The position numbers and the translations under genes are program-made. A DNA stretch of 34,852 nt from Myxococcales bacterium (GTDB lineage: Bacteria > Myxococcota_A > Polyangia > Palsa-1104 > SHYY01): positions 1 to 34,852 of the forward strand of contig SHYY01000046.1 in the NCBI GenBank assembly GCA_009692555.1. The letters are read 5' to 3'. Below are positions 1-8,228 of this stretch, piece by piece; positions within the stretch are counted from its first letter, which is position 1; every line of letters begins with the position of its first letter. Below the pieces are notes generated by a model. That model searched no databases. It saw only the letters and a list, made by a program, of their open reading frames with translations, and was not told the DNA's origin.

Positions 1-270
1 GCCCAGCGCCTTGCGGGATGGAACACGACGAACATTACCGTTTCGGGTACGCGCGCCCGTCGCCGCGGTCGGGGAAATGAACGGAAACAGCAGTTCGCAT
101 CCCACGGTTGTCGTCGGACATGGCCGAGTTATTTAGATCCAGCCCCTAACCGACCCGCCGCAGGCGGCACCACAGCGTCCCCTGGGTCTTCGGGGACTGA
201 GCCTGCTCGACCTGCCGAAGGCGGCTCCGCAGCGTCCCCTGGGTCTTCGGGGACTCGATCCACCCGTGGC
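1..270. other. Left edge, no gene assigned
   Basis: I see no recognisable gene here. One plus-strand frame is open from base 1 into the membrane protein that ends at 672, but its first 85 or so codons are Arg/Gly/Ser-rich and do not look like a protein. A second plus-strand frame closes with TAG at 134-136 and could be the tail of a gene starting outside the window; its last residues match nothing I know. The stretch also holds an imperfect 57-bp direct repeat, listed separately. Confidence 0.5.
151..258. repeat. Imperfect 57-bp tandem repeat, about 1.9 copies
   Basis: Copy one starts at 151 (CGACCCGCCGCAGGCGGC) and copy two at 208 (CGACCTGCCGAAGGCGGC). Both run into the shared block GCGTCCCCTGGGTCTTCGG and then GGGACT. 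The shared block contains a short TCCCC/GGGGA inverted repeat that could fold into a weak hairpin. The repeat lies just before the membrane-protein gene. It could be an intergenic repeat family or part of a transcription end; the sequence does not decide. Confidence 0.7.
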
Positions 271-672
271 CTGTTCGCCGGCCTTGCCTGCGGCCTCGCC
301 TCCGCGCTCGCGTTCGCCGCCCTGTTCGACCATCACCGTGGGGAGGTGCTCCCCTACATCACGCCCGGCGCTGCGGGACTGGGCGCGCTCCTCGGATGGG
401 CCGCGGGCCGGATGGGTCGACGGCGCGTCTTCTGGGCGCCGCTCCTCGGGGTGGCGTGCGCGTTTGCCAACGTCTTCGCTTCGCTCGCGATCGAGGGGCT
501 GGCGGGCGACCCGATGCTGCTCCTCTCGGGGCACGGCCCGCTCCATCAGCCGGGCATCGCGCGGATCGGAGCGCTCTGCTGCGTCCTGTTCTGGCTGTTC
601 CTCGTCCCCGCGGGGCTCCTCGCGGGCGGGGTGGTCACGCTCGCGACCTGGCGTGGGAGAGCGCGCCCCTGA
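271..672 (+). CDS. Small four-helix integral membrane protein, unknown function
   Basis: The frame gives about 133 residues with four clear hydrophobic segments: one at 271-330, then GAAGLGALLGWAAG, then VFWAPLLGVACAFANVFASL, then a long last helix containing FWLFLVPAGLLAGGVV. The first ordinary start codon is the GTG at 346, but that would remove the first membrane segment, which has the same codon bias as the rest. Translation therefore probably begins earlier. I placed the left end at an in-frame CTG at 271, which is uncertain. A short basic tail (WRGRARP) would be cytoplasmic. I do not recognise the family. The next gene starts 63 bp downstream on the same strand. Confidence 0.6.
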   Translation: MFAGLACGLASALAFAALFDHHRGEVLPYITPGAAGLGALLGWAAGRMGRRRVFWAPLLGVACAFANVFASLAIEGLAGDPMLLLSGHGPLHQPGIARIGALCCVLFWLFLVPAGLLAGGVVTLATWRGRARP

Positions 673-735
673 CCTTTTCCGTCCGGGGGAGGAATGGCGC
701 TCGCGTCGGCGCCGCCTCTGGCATGATGCTGCGCG

Positions 736-1674
736 ATGACCGAACCGCAGCGCATCGTCACCCTCCTCCCGAGCGCGACCGAGATCTGCTTCGCCCTGGG
801 TCTCGGCGAGCGCGTGATCGGGGTCTCCCACGAGTGCGATTTTCCGCCCGCGGCGCGCGCCCTGCCGGTGCTGACCGCGCCCAAGGTCGACCCGCACGCA
901 CCGTCCGACGAGATCGATCGGCAGGTGCGCGCCCTCGTCGCTGACGGCCTCTCCGTGTACCGGATCGACGAGGAGCGGTTGCGCGCCCTCGCTCCGGATC
1001 TGATCGTCACCCAGGATGCGTGCGAGGTGTGCGCGGTCTCGTTCGCCGAGGTGCAGGAGGCGGCGCGCCGCATGCTCGGCGAGGGCGCGCAGGTCGTGTC
1101 GCTGGCGCCGCTCACCGTCGATGATGTGCTGGAGGACATCCGTCGCGTCGGCCGCGCCGCCGGGGTTGCTTCCGTCGCCGAGGCGCTGGTCTCCGGCCTC
1201 CGCGCGCGCCTCGAGAGCCTGCGCGCCGAGACCGCGTCGCTCCCGCGGCCACGGACAATCGTCCTCGAGTGGCTCGCCCCGCCGATGATCGCCGGCCACT
1301 GGACGCCCGAGCTGATCCGCATCGCCGGCGGCGATCCGATCCTGGGCCACGACGGGCGCCCGACCGGCCCGATCCCGTGGGAGCGCGTGGTCGAGGCTTC
1401 CCCCGAGGCGCTGCTGGTCATTCCCTGCGGCTTCCCGCTCGCGCAGTCGCGCGCCGAGATGGCCGCCCTCGCCGCGCGCCCGGGCTTCGCCGATCTCCCC
1501 GCGGTGCGCGCCGGCCGGGTGGTTCTCCTCGACGGTAATGCCTATTTCAATCGCCCCGGGCCGAGGCTGGTCGAGAGCGCCGAGCTGGCCGCTCTCGCCC
1601 TCCACCCCGATCACTTCGCCGGTCGTTTTCCGCACGCCGAGGGCGCGCTCGAGCGCTGGAGCAGCCATGCGTGA
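736..1674 (+). CDS. Cobalamin-binding (BtuF-like) substrate-binding-fold protein
   Basis: This 312-residue protein has the fold signature of type III periplasmic-binding proteins: an N-terminal [18 protein letters not shown] strand-helix, then [11 protein letters not shown], then a long linker helix around residues 145-175, and a C-terminal lobe with [18 protein letters not shown]. This pattern is typical of cobalamin/heme-binding proteins related to BtuF. It has no signal peptide and starts straight at the first strand, as do the predicted cytoplasmic cobalamin-binding members. No btuC or btuD is adjacent, so a transport role is not supported here. The ATG at 736 has no strong Shine-Dalgarno. 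Its stop overlaps the start of the next gene by 8 bp, so the two are probably co-transcribed. Vitamin B12 as ligand is inferred from the family. Confidence 0.8.
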   Translation: MTEPQRIVTLLPSATEICFALGLGERVIGVSHECDFPPAARALPVLTAPKVDPHAPSDEIDRQVRALVADGLSVYRIDEERLRALAPDLIVTQDACEVCAVSFAEVQEAARRMLGEGAQVVSLAPLTVDDVLEDIRRVGRAAGVASVAEALVSGLRARLESLRAETASLPRPRTIVLEWLAPPMIAGHWTPELIRIAGGDPILGHDGRPTGPIPWERVVEASPEALLVIPCGFPLAQSRAEMAALAARPGFADLPAVRAGRVVLLDGNAYFNRPGPRLVESAELAALALHPDHFAGRFPHAEGALERWSSHA

Positions 1675-2437
1675 CTTCCCGTTCCGCGCACGGCTCCGGG
1701 CTGCGCTCTCCGTCGCTGCGCTTGCCGGCTGCGCGCCCACGTTCTACGAGCGGACCGTCGCCGAGCCGGGCGCGGTACGCATCGCCACCGGTGTAATTCG
1801 ATCGGTCAGCGAGGGCCAGGGTCCGATCCCGCGTCCGGACGAGCGCGTCAAGGTCGCCTGGGAGGGGCGCTTCGTCGACGGGAAGGTATTCGGGTCGTCG
1901 CAGGCGACGGGGGTTCTTGAGGTGACGCCGGCCTCGGCGAGCCCGTGCTGGCGCGATGCGCTGGCGAGGATGCGCGTGGGCGGCAAGGCGAAGCTGCTGT
2001 GCCTCCCCGATACCGCGCACGCCGACGAGGCATTCAAGGTACCGGCCGATACCACGGTCACCTTCGATCTCGAACTCGTGGCGCCGGGCAGCCCCGAAGC
2101 CCTGCCCCCACTCCCGACGGGCGTGGTGCTTCGTACGATCATCCAGGGCACCGGCGAGCGGCCGCGCTCCACCGACAAGGTCAAGGTGCACTACGAGGGG
2201 CGCCTGGCCGACAGGACCGTCTTCGACAGCTCGATCAAGCGCGGCGAGCCAGCGGTGTTGCCGCTGGGCGACGTCATCCCGTGCTGGCGCCTCGGGCTTC
2301 AGCGGATGCGCGTCGGGGAGAAGGTGGAGCTTACCTGCCCGCCCGAGGTCGCCTATGGAAAGAAGGGCAGCCCCCCGAAGGTGCCCCCCGATGCCACGCT
2401 CACCTTCGAGATCGAGCTGCTCGGCATCGAAAAATGA
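1667..2437 (+). CDS. Tandem FKBP-type peptidyl-prolyl isomerase, lipoprotein
   Basis: The protein is 256 residues from ATG 1667, which overlaps the previous stop. A signal peptide ends in the lipobox LAGC, so a lipid-anchored envelope protein is predicted. Two FKBP domains follow, roughly residues 35-140 and 150-255. The second is the more canonical: [34 protein letters not shown] and [13 protein letters not shown]. The first has lost several of these ([16 protein letters not shown], no AYG) and may be inactive. Both domains carry a Cys before the active-site Trp (PCW) and a second Cys 17 residues later (LLCLP, LTCPP), so each domain could hold one disulfide, which fits an oxidising compartment. 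A role in folding of envelope proteins is inferred from the family. Confidence 0.88.
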   Translation: MRDFPFRARLRAALSVAALAGCAPTFYERTVAEPGAVRIATGVIRSVSEGQGPIPRPDERVKVAWEGRFVDGKVFGSSQATGVLEVTPASASPCWRDALARMRVGGKAKLLCLPDTAHADEAFKVPADTTVTFDLELVAPGSPEALPPLPTGVVLRTIIQGTGERPRSTDKVKVHYEGRLADRTVFDSSIKRGEPAVLPLGDVIPCWRLGLQRMRVGEKVELTCPPEVAYGKKGSPPKVPPDATLTFEIELLGIEK

Positions 2438-3652
2438 TCACGCGTATTCGATCCCGATCGTCTCGATGACGGTCTGCATCGCGGCCTTGACCACCTCGGT
2501 GTCGGGGTCGCGCACGATCACGTAGCCGTCGCCCTCGTAGCTGTCGGACCGCGCGTCGCCGCGCGAGGGGAGGCGGGCCTCGACCACCAGATGCCCGACC
2601 CGCCGCTGGGCCTCGTCGGCGCCGGTCACGCGTGTGACCCGGCCGCGGCCCACGCCGCGCAGGAAGGCGACACCGACGGCATGACGCCGCTCGAACGGCC
2701 CGTCGAAGACGTCGTCCACCACCGCGCGCGCCCACGCTCGGTACATGTCGGTGTCGTGCGCGTAGCCATTGGCGAGCACGATGTGGGCGCCGGGCGGGCG
2801 CGCGGCGATCTCGCCGATCGCGAGCGAGCCATCGTCGCGGCGGAACCACTCCATGTGCGTGAAGCCGGTCTCGAGGCCGAGCGCCTTCACCGCGCGGATC
2901 CCGAGCGCGCGCGCGTCGTCGAACTCGGGCCCCTCGACCACCCGCGGGAGGACCACCACCCACTGGATCCACGGGGTCTCCACCACCTCGAGCGGCGTCG
3001 GGTAGTAGCGCGTGAATGACGCGAAGCGCACCTCGCCACCGAGGGTGATCGTCTCGAAGCTGTGCTCGCGACCGCGCAAAAACTCCTCTGCCAAAGCAGG
3101 ATTGTTCGGCCCGGCGTGCATCGCCCGGAGCGCGCCGCGCAGCTCGACCGGGGAGCTGATCCGCCAGGTGGCCTTGCAGCCCATTCCCGCCGGCGGCTTC
3201 AGCACGATCGGGAGGCCGACCTCGGCGACGAACGCCTCCGCGTCCTGCCAGGTCCGGAGCAGGCGGTGGCGCGCGCAGGGCAGCCCGTGGCGACGCAGCT
3301 CGTCCTTCATCCGCGCCTTGTCGCGAAAGAGATCGGCGGTCTCGGGGCTGGTGCCGGAGACCCCGAGCGCGCGGCGCACCTCGGCCAGCTGCACCTGGAG
3401 CGGCTCGAGGATTCCGAGCACGCGATGGATCGGGCCATGGCGCCGCTCCAGCTCGCGCGCGGCCTCGATGAGCTGAACGGTGTCGAGCCCGTCGCCCACC
3501 CGCACCACATCGGCGAACAGGCGCGCATCGTCGCCGCCCCGGATCTCCTGCACGATCCCGAGGAGGCGCACGTCGTCGAGACGGGCCGCGGCACGGGCGA
3601 AGCGCATCGTCGTCTCGAGGGGAAAGGGTGCCGCAAAGATCACGTTTCGCAT
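2438..3652 (-). CDS. ATP-grasp ligase, paralogue 1
   Basis: 404 residues. An N-terminal strand-rich domain (MRNVIFAAPFPLETT) precedes an ATP-grasp core. Key features are LFRDKARMKDELRRHGLP at the domain entry, the ATP-binding strand LPIVLKPPAGMGCKAT with its Lys and Gly-rich loop, LAEEFLRGREHSFETITLGG, then TGFTHMEWF and the metal-binding strand IGEIAARPPGAH. The order and the GFTHMEWF motif are shared with the ligases at 3677-4894 and 11684-12907, so these three are paralogues. Such enzymes activate a carboxylate as an acyl phosphate and join it to an amine or thiol; substrates are unknown here. The gene diverges from 3677-4894 with only 24 bp between start codons and converges on the FKBP gene with no gap. 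Confidence 0.88.
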   Translation of the reverse strand: MRNVIFAAPFPLETTMRFARAAARLDDVRLLGIVQEIRGGDDARLFADVVRVGDGLDTVQLIEAARELERRHGPIHRVLGILEPLQVQLAEVRRALGVSGTSPETADLFRDKARMKDELRRHGLPCARHRLLRTWQDAEAFVAEVGLPIVLKPPAGMGCKATWRISSPVELRGALRAMHAGPNNPALAEEFLRGREHSFETITLGGEVRFASFTRYYPTPLEVVETPWIQWVVVLPRVVEGPEFDDARALGIRAVKALGLETGFTHMEWFRRDDGSLAIGEIAARPPGAHIVLANGYAHDTDMYRAWARAVVDDVFDGPFERRHAVGVAFLRGVGRGRVTRVTGADEAQRRVGHLVVEARLPSRGDARSDSYEGDGYVIVRDPDTEVVKAAMQTVIETIGIEYA

Positions 3653-3676
3653 GTCGCCTGTTGTACCATCCCGGCC

Positions 3677-4894
3677 GTGAAGGTTGTCTTTCTAGGCCCC
3701 CATTTTCCTCCCGAGATGCAGCAGTACACCCGCGGCCTCGCGGAGGTCGGAGCGTCCGTGTACGGCGTCGGCGACTCGCCCGCCGCCGCGCTGCCCGGAT
3801 CGCTGAAGAAGCACCTCGACGACTACCTCCAGGTGCCCCGCCTGCTCGACGAGAACGATGTCCTGGCGCGCGTCCACGCGTGGCTGCGCGGGCGTGAGGT
3901 GGACCGCGTGCTGGCAAACTGGGAGGTGCTGGTGGTGACCGCGGCGCGCCTCCGCGAGCGGCTCGGCCTGCCGGGGATGTCGCTCGATACGGTGAACGGG
4001 TTCCGCGACAAGGAGCTGATGAAGGAGCGCGTGCGCGCGGCCGGCCTGCGCGTGCCGCGATCGGAGCGCGTGACCACCGCCACCGAGACCCGCGCCGCGG
4101 CCTCGCGGATCGGCTACCCGCTGGTGCTGAAGCCGATCTCCGGGGCGGGCAGCGCCGACACCTACCGGGTGGACAGCGCCGCCGAGCTCGAGAGGGTGCT
4201 CGCCAAGATGCACCACGTCGGCGAGGCGAGCTGCGAGGAGTTCATCGAGGGCGAGGAGTTCACCTACGACACGGTCTGCGTCGGTGGCGTGCCGGCGTTC
4301 GAGAACGTCGCGCAGTACCTCCCGAAGCCGCTCATCGCGCGCAGCAACGAGTGGGTCAGCCCGGTGATCGTCACGGTGCGTGATCTGGCGCAGGAGAAGC
4401 TGGCGGGCGGCCTCGCGCTTGGGCGCAAGGTGCTGGGCGCGCTCGGGATGGGCGACGGCTTCACGCACATGGAGTGGTTTCGCAAGCCCGACGGCGAGGT
4501 GGTCTTCGGCGAGATCGGCTGCCGCCCCGGCGGCGCACACCTGGTCCACCAGATGAACTACACCTGCGATATCGATCTGTTTCGCGAATGGGCGCGCGCG
4601 GCCTGCTGGGGGCGCTTCGAGGCGCCGACGGCGCGCAAGTACAACGCCGCGATCATCTTCAAGCGCGCCAAGGGGCAGGGGCGGATCACGCGAATCGACG
4701 GGCTGCGCGAGTTCATGCGCCGCTATGGCGAGCTGGTGGTGGAGCAGCACCTGCTCCCCGTCGGTGCGCACCGGCGGGACTGGAAGCAGACCCTGCTCTC
4801 CGACGGGCATATCCTGCTGCGGCACCCGGACTGGAATACGGCGTGTGAGCTGGCGTCGATCGCGGCCACCCAGATCACGCTGTACGCGGAGTAG
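3677..4894 (+). CDS. ATP-grasp ligase, paralogue 2
   Basis: 405 residues from GTG 3677. The frame is open far upstream, but homology with the paralogue at 2438-3652 begins at VKVVFLGPHFPPEM, which sets the start. ATP-grasp landmarks in order are FRDKELMKERVRAAGLRVP, YPLVLKPISGAGSADTYRV (ATP-binding Lys and Gly loop), CEEFIEGEEFTYDTVCVGG, DGFTHMEWF and VFGEIGCRPGGAHL (metal-binding Glu/Arg strand). It is the only cluster member on the plus strand. It ends 23 bp from the convergent nucleotidyltransferase gene. It is similar to 2438-3652 over its whole length, so an inverted duplication is a reasonable origin. The product is presumably an amide or peptide-like bond; the substrate is not known. 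Confidence 0.88.
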   Translation: MKVVFLGPHFPPEMQQYTRGLAEVGASVYGVGDSPAAALPGSLKKHLDDYLQVPRLLDENDVLARVHAWLRGREVDRVLANWEVLVVTAARLRERLGLPGMSLDTVNGFRDKELMKERVRAAGLRVPRSERVTTATETRAAASRIGYPLVLKPISGAGSADTYRVDSAAELERVLAKMHHVGEASCEEFIEGEEFTYDTVCVGGVPAFENVAQYLPKPLIARSNEWVSPVIVTVRDLAQEKLAGGLALGRKVLGALGMGDGFTHMEWFRKPDGEVVFGEIGCRPGGAHLVHQMNYTCDIDLFREWARAACWGRFEAPTARKYNAAIIFKRAKGQGRITRIDGLREFMRRYGELVVEQHLLPVGAHRRDWKQTLLSDGHILLRHPDWNTACELASIAATQITLYAE

Positions 4895-4917
4895 CAGCGC
4901 AGGGAATAGAGGCCCTT

Positions 4918-5520
4918 TCAATACTCGTCGGCGGGGGCGTTGGCGACGATGTTCCAGAGTTCGCGGTATTTGGCCTCCACCGACGAGTCGAGCTGGTCGG
5001 CGAGCTCGAGCGGCAGCTTCGCGGCGCGGATGAGCTCCTGGATGTCGATCAGGTCCTTCGCGCGGTGCGGTGCGCTCAATCCGGATGCGAGCTTGAGCTC
5101 CACGACGGTGGGTAGGGCCAGCACACGGAAGGTTCCCGAGGGAATTGCGGCGGTGGCAGGATCGGGAAACCTCACGGGCTTGGGCTTGCCGTCGCCGGGA
5201 TAGTCGCCCGCGATCAGGAAGTCGATCTTGACTCCGTGGAGGGCATCGCGGACGGGCCTACCGCCTTCCCGAAGGTTCACGTAGCCGCGGCCGAGCCACT
5301 TCGCCTTGAATCGGTCGAGCCCGTCGCGGGTGAGCAGGACATCGACGTCGTCGGTGAAGCGGACGTAGCCATGCACGCCGAGAGACAGCGCGCCGGCGAT
5401 CGCGTAATCGATGCCCTCTTCGTCGAGGTGCCGGGCGATCTGCTCTGCGGCGGCGTGTACCGGCGACTTGCCCACGAAGTAGCCCCCTGTTCTCTCGAGC
5501 AGCGCGTCGAGGGTTTCCAC
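4918..5520 (-). CDS. Nucleotidyltransferase-fold protein (AbiEii/MNT-like)
   Basis: 200 residues from a GTG start 4 bp after the GCS2 gene stop, so it is the last gene of the minus-strand cluster. The signature of the DNA polymerase beta nucleotidyltransferase fold is IDYAIAGALSLGVHGYVR followed by FTDDVDVLLT, with the Asp-x-Asp metal pair in DDVDV. Later landmarks are VKIDFLIAGDYPGD and VVELKLASGLSAPHRAKDL. Relatives include antitoxin-like and toxin-like nucleotidyltransferases and many uncharacterised proteins. No HEPN partner or AbiEi-like antitoxin is next to it, so a toxin-antitoxin role is not supported. It might modify a protein or small molecule made by the cluster, or simply be a passenger. 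Confidence 0.75.
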   Translation of the reverse strand: METLDALLERTGGYFVGKSPVHAAAEQIARHLDEEGIDYAIAGALSLGVHGYVRFTDDVDVLLTRDGLDRFKAKWLGRGYVNLREGGRPVRDALHGVKIDFLIAGDYPGDGKPKPVRFPDPATAAIPSGTFRVLALPTVVELKLASGLSAPHRAKDLIDIQELIRAAKLPLELADQLDSSVEAKYRELWNIVANAPADEY

Positions 5521-5524
5521 TGAT

Positions 5525-7462
5525 TCAGCCGTCGCTGTCCTTGTCGGGGGCGAACTGCTCCTCGATCAAGCGCGAGGTGATGTCCATGAAGTTGGACTCG
5601 GTGACCACGCCGACGAGGCGGCCGTCGGCGATCACCGGCAGGCAGCCGTAGCGGTAGCGCCGCATCAGGCGGACGGCGTCGATGGTGGTGGTCTCGGGGC
5701 CGATGGTGACCAGATCGGTCTTCATGAGCTCGGAGACGGGCGTGCGGTGGGTCGGGCGGCCGCTGGAGAGGAAGCGCAGGACGGCGCGCTGGGTGATGAG
5801 GCCGACCAGGTGGTGGTCCTTGTCCTCGACGGGGACGTGGCGGATGCGCTCCCACAGCATGAGGTTGGCGACGATCTCCACCGGGTCGTCGGCGTGGACG
5901 GTGAAGAGGTCTGTGGTCATGTACTGCTCGACGCGGAGGAAGTTGTGGCGGGTCACATCGGCCTCGTCGAGTCGGGCCCGCTCCCATTCGGAGACCGGGC
6001 GTCCGGTGAGCTGGCGCTGTACGGTGGCGGCGACCAGCGCGTTCGAGCGCTCGCCGGGGGTGGCGCGATCGCGCAGGGAGTTCCAGGAGGAGAGGAGCCA
6101 GCGCGCTCCGGTCCGTGCGGTGCGGGCGCGGGCATCGACCACCGAGAGGTATTTGTGGATGTCCTCCGGGGACACTCCCTGCCTCTGCAAGCCCGCCTCG
6201 GCGACGGGGAGCAGGCGATCGAGGATCAGATCGCGCGCCGAGATCTCCTTGCCGTCGAGCCATTGAAAATGGGCTCCGAGGCCCTCGCGCGCCGCGGTGT
6301 AGAAGTTCGCGCCCGCCTGATCGAAGTCGATCCGCCGCGTGACGTCCTCCTCGCGCGCCGCCAGCTCGGCCATCAGCCCGAACCACAGCGCGCCATTCGC
6401 CATCTCGTCGAGGGTGCTCGGCCCCGACGGCATCACCCGGTTCTCGATCCGCAGGTGGGCCTTGCCTTCGGTGATCCCGAAGCAGGCGCGATTCCAGCGG
6501 TAGATCGTGCCGTTGTGGAGGCGGAGGGCCTTCAAGAGCGGCAATTCGCCGCGATCGAGCATCGCCATCGGATCCTCGTCGAGATCGGAGGCGACCAGCG
6601 AGCGGAAGCGGGCGATGTCCTCGCGGTAGATCTCGAGGATCGATTCCTTGACCCAGCGCGTGCCGAAGCTGACGCGGGCCTCGGTCTCGCGGATGTGGTG
6701 GGTGTGGCTGCGCGTGTCGACCGCCTGGCGGAACAGCGCGATCCGCGTCTCGGCCCACAGGCGCCGTCCGAACACCAGCGGCGAGTTGGAGGAGATCGCC
6801 ATGATCGGCCCGGCGAGCACCTGGGCGATGTTGTAGACGCGCGCGAACTCGGACGGCGAGACCTGGAGGTGGATCTGGAAGCTCGAGTTGCACGCCTCGA
6901 GCATCACCGAGTCGTGATCGATGATCAGCTCGTCGAGCCCCTTGATCGAGAACTCGAACTTGCCGCCGCGGAGGTCGGTGACGATCTTGTTGAGGGTGAT
7001 GTAGCGCGGGCTGGGGACCATGTTGTCGAGACCGAGGTCGGCCTTTCGCATCGTCGGGAGGATGCCCATCAGGACGACGTTCATCGCCAGCTCGGAGGCG
7101 GCCTTGCGGGCGCGATCCACGAGGTCATCGAGCTGGGCCTGCATGCGCGAGAGGCCGTCGCCGGTGAAGAGCTGCGGGTCGCAATTCGCCTCGAGCTGGA
7201 ACTGGCCGAGCTCGGTGGTGTAGTGCTCGTCCTTGAGGAGCTCGAGCATCTTCAGGGCGCCGCGCGCCGGGCCCCAGGTGCTGTCGATCAGGAACATCTC
7301 CTGCTCGGCGCCGATCCGTCGCACGCCGGTCTCGAACAGACCCTCGGCGAGCATCCGTTCGAGCGCGCGCAGGTCGCCGAGCAGGGCGTGCATGTACTCG
7401 CGGTGCTTCTGCGCGTCCTTCTCGCCGTCCACTTCCTTGTGCGAACGGGTCGTGGTGCTCAT
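5525..7462 (-). CDS. GCS2-type carboxylate-amine ligase fused to a CBS-domain pair
   Basis: 645 residues from ATG 7462, which overlaps the upstream esterase stop as ATGA and has GAGGGG upstream; an earlier in-frame start at 7486 is less likely. Residues 1 to about 490 are a glutamate-cysteine-ligase (GCS2) fold: RRIGAEQEMFLID near the start, TELGQFQLEANCDPQ, HIHLQVSPSEF-type strands, SNSPLVFGRRLW, and HLRIENRVMPSGPS. The last 130 residues are two CBS motifs (MTTDLFTVHADDP...VPVEDKDHHLVGLIT and MKTDLVTIGPETT...LPVIADGRLVGVVTE). GCS2 enzymes form gamma-glutamyl or similar amide bonds with ATP. CBS pairs usually sense adenosyl nucleotides, so activity may be tuned by energy state (inference). 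It stops 4 bp before the nucleotidyltransferase gene. Confidence 0.88.
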   Translation of the reverse strand: MSTTTRSHKEVDGEKDAQKHREYMHALLGDLRALERMLAEGLFETGVRRIGAEQEMFLIDSTWGPARGALKMLELLKDEHYTTELGQFQLEANCDPQLFTGDGLSRMQAQLDDLVDRARKAASELAMNVVLMGILPTMRKADLGLDNMVPSPRYITLNKIVTDLRGGKFEFSIKGLDELIIDHDSVMLEACNSSFQIHLQVSPSEFARVYNIAQVLAGPIMAISSNSPLVFGRRLWAETRIALFRQAVDTRSHTHHIRETEARVSFGTRWVKESILEIYREDIARFRSLVASDLDEDPMAMLDRGELPLLKALRLHNGTIYRWNRACFGITEGKAHLRIENRVMPSGPSTLDEMANGALWFGLMAELAAREEDVTRRIDFDQAGANFYTAAREGLGAHFQWLDGKEISARDLILDRLLPVAEAGLQRQGVSPEDIHKYLSVVDARARTARTGARWLLSSWNSLRDRATPGERSNALVAATVQRQLTGRPVSEWERARLDEADVTRHNFLRVEQYMTTDLFTVHADDPVEIVANLMLWERIRHVPVEDKDHHLVGLITQRAVLRFLSSGRPTHRTPVSELMKTDLVTIGPETTTIDAVRLMRRYRYGCLPVIADGRLVGVVTESNFMDITSRLIEEQFAPDKDSDG

Positions 7463-8223
7463 TTGGCTTTCCCCTCGCTGGTCCATTCACCAAGATACTG
7501 CGGCAGCATCTTCCGCCACGTCTGCCAGTCGTGGGGCCACTCGGGACCCCAGGAATCCACCCGATTCGGAATGCCCTGCTGCCCGAGCACGCGCGCCATC
7601 GCCCAGGATTCGCCGATGTCCTCCGCGCGCCCCTCCCCCGACGGGAGGAGGATGAACCGGGTGCGCAGCACCTCGAGGTGCCGGCCGCCCAGGGTGGGGA
7701 CGAAATGGAGCGGCGAGGAGACCCAGAACTCGTCGGAGAAGCCGCTCGGATCGGGCTCGTAGAAGCGGCGGAGATCGTAGGTTCCGCTCATCGCGAGAGC
7801 GCGGGTGAAGACATCGGGGAATCGGCACACCGCGGCCACGGCGTGGAATGCGCCGATGGAGGACCCGCCGGCCCAGATCTCGATATCCGGGGTCTTGCAG
7901 TCGGCGCGAATGGCGGGGACGACCTCGTGGCGGACATAGCGATGGAACTGGTCCTGCACCCACATCTGGTGGCGCGGCGAGCCCTCGCGCGAGAGCAGCG
8001 CCCGCCCGGCCGCGCTGTCGCAGGAGTAGATCTTGATCGCTCCACCGTCGAGCAGCGGGCGCAGCGCGTCAATCAGATGGAAGCGCTCGATCTCCTCGGC
8101 GTCGCCGCCGGCGGTGGGGAAGAGGAGAAGCGGGCGGCCGACCCTGCCCCAGCGGGCCAGGGTGACGTCGCGCTCGAGGCGCTCGGAACGCCAGCGGGTG
8201 ACTATCTTGTCGCCATCGCTCAT
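7459..8223 (-). CDS. Alpha/beta-hydrolase esterase (putative esterase family)
   Basis: 254 residues from ATG 8223, 5 bp after the preceding ATP-grasp stop; its own stop overlaps the GCS2 start. The N-terminal half has a strand pattern (RPLLLFPTAGGDAEEIERF) that builds the oxyanion region. The nucleophile elbow is EIWAGGSSIGAFHA, with Ser in a GGSSIG variant of GxSxG. A following AMSGTYDLRRFY and a late GPEWPHDWQTWRKMLP supply the likely Asp/His part, with His in HDW. This layout is typical of the esterase D / enterochelin-esterase-like family. In this cluster it may release or transfer an acyl or peptidyl product made by the ligases (inference). No signal peptide, so it is cytoplasmic. Confidence 0.85.
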   Translation of the reverse strand: MSDGDKIVTRWRSERLERDVTLARWGRVGRPLLLFPTAGGDAEEIERFHLIDALRPLLDGGAIKIYSCDSAAGRALLSREGSPRHQMWVQDQFHRYVRHEVVPAIRADCKTPDIEIWAGGSSIGAFHAVAAVCRFPDVFTRALAMSGTYDLRRFYEPDPSGFSDEFWVSSPLHFVPTLGGRHLEVLRTRFILLPSGEGRAEDIGESWAMARVLGQQGIPNRVDSWGPEWPHDWQTWRKMLPQYLGEWTSEGKAK

Positions 8224-8228
8224 CGGGA

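Noticed and set aside
133..1740. 535-codon minus-strand frame over the first two genes
   Set aside because: Arg/Gly/Glu-rich shadow, antisense to a protein with a clear substrate-binding fold.
4918..5520. Toxin-antitoxin system
   Set aside because: The nucleotidyltransferase has no HEPN or antitoxin-like partner; its neighbour is the GCS2 ligase.
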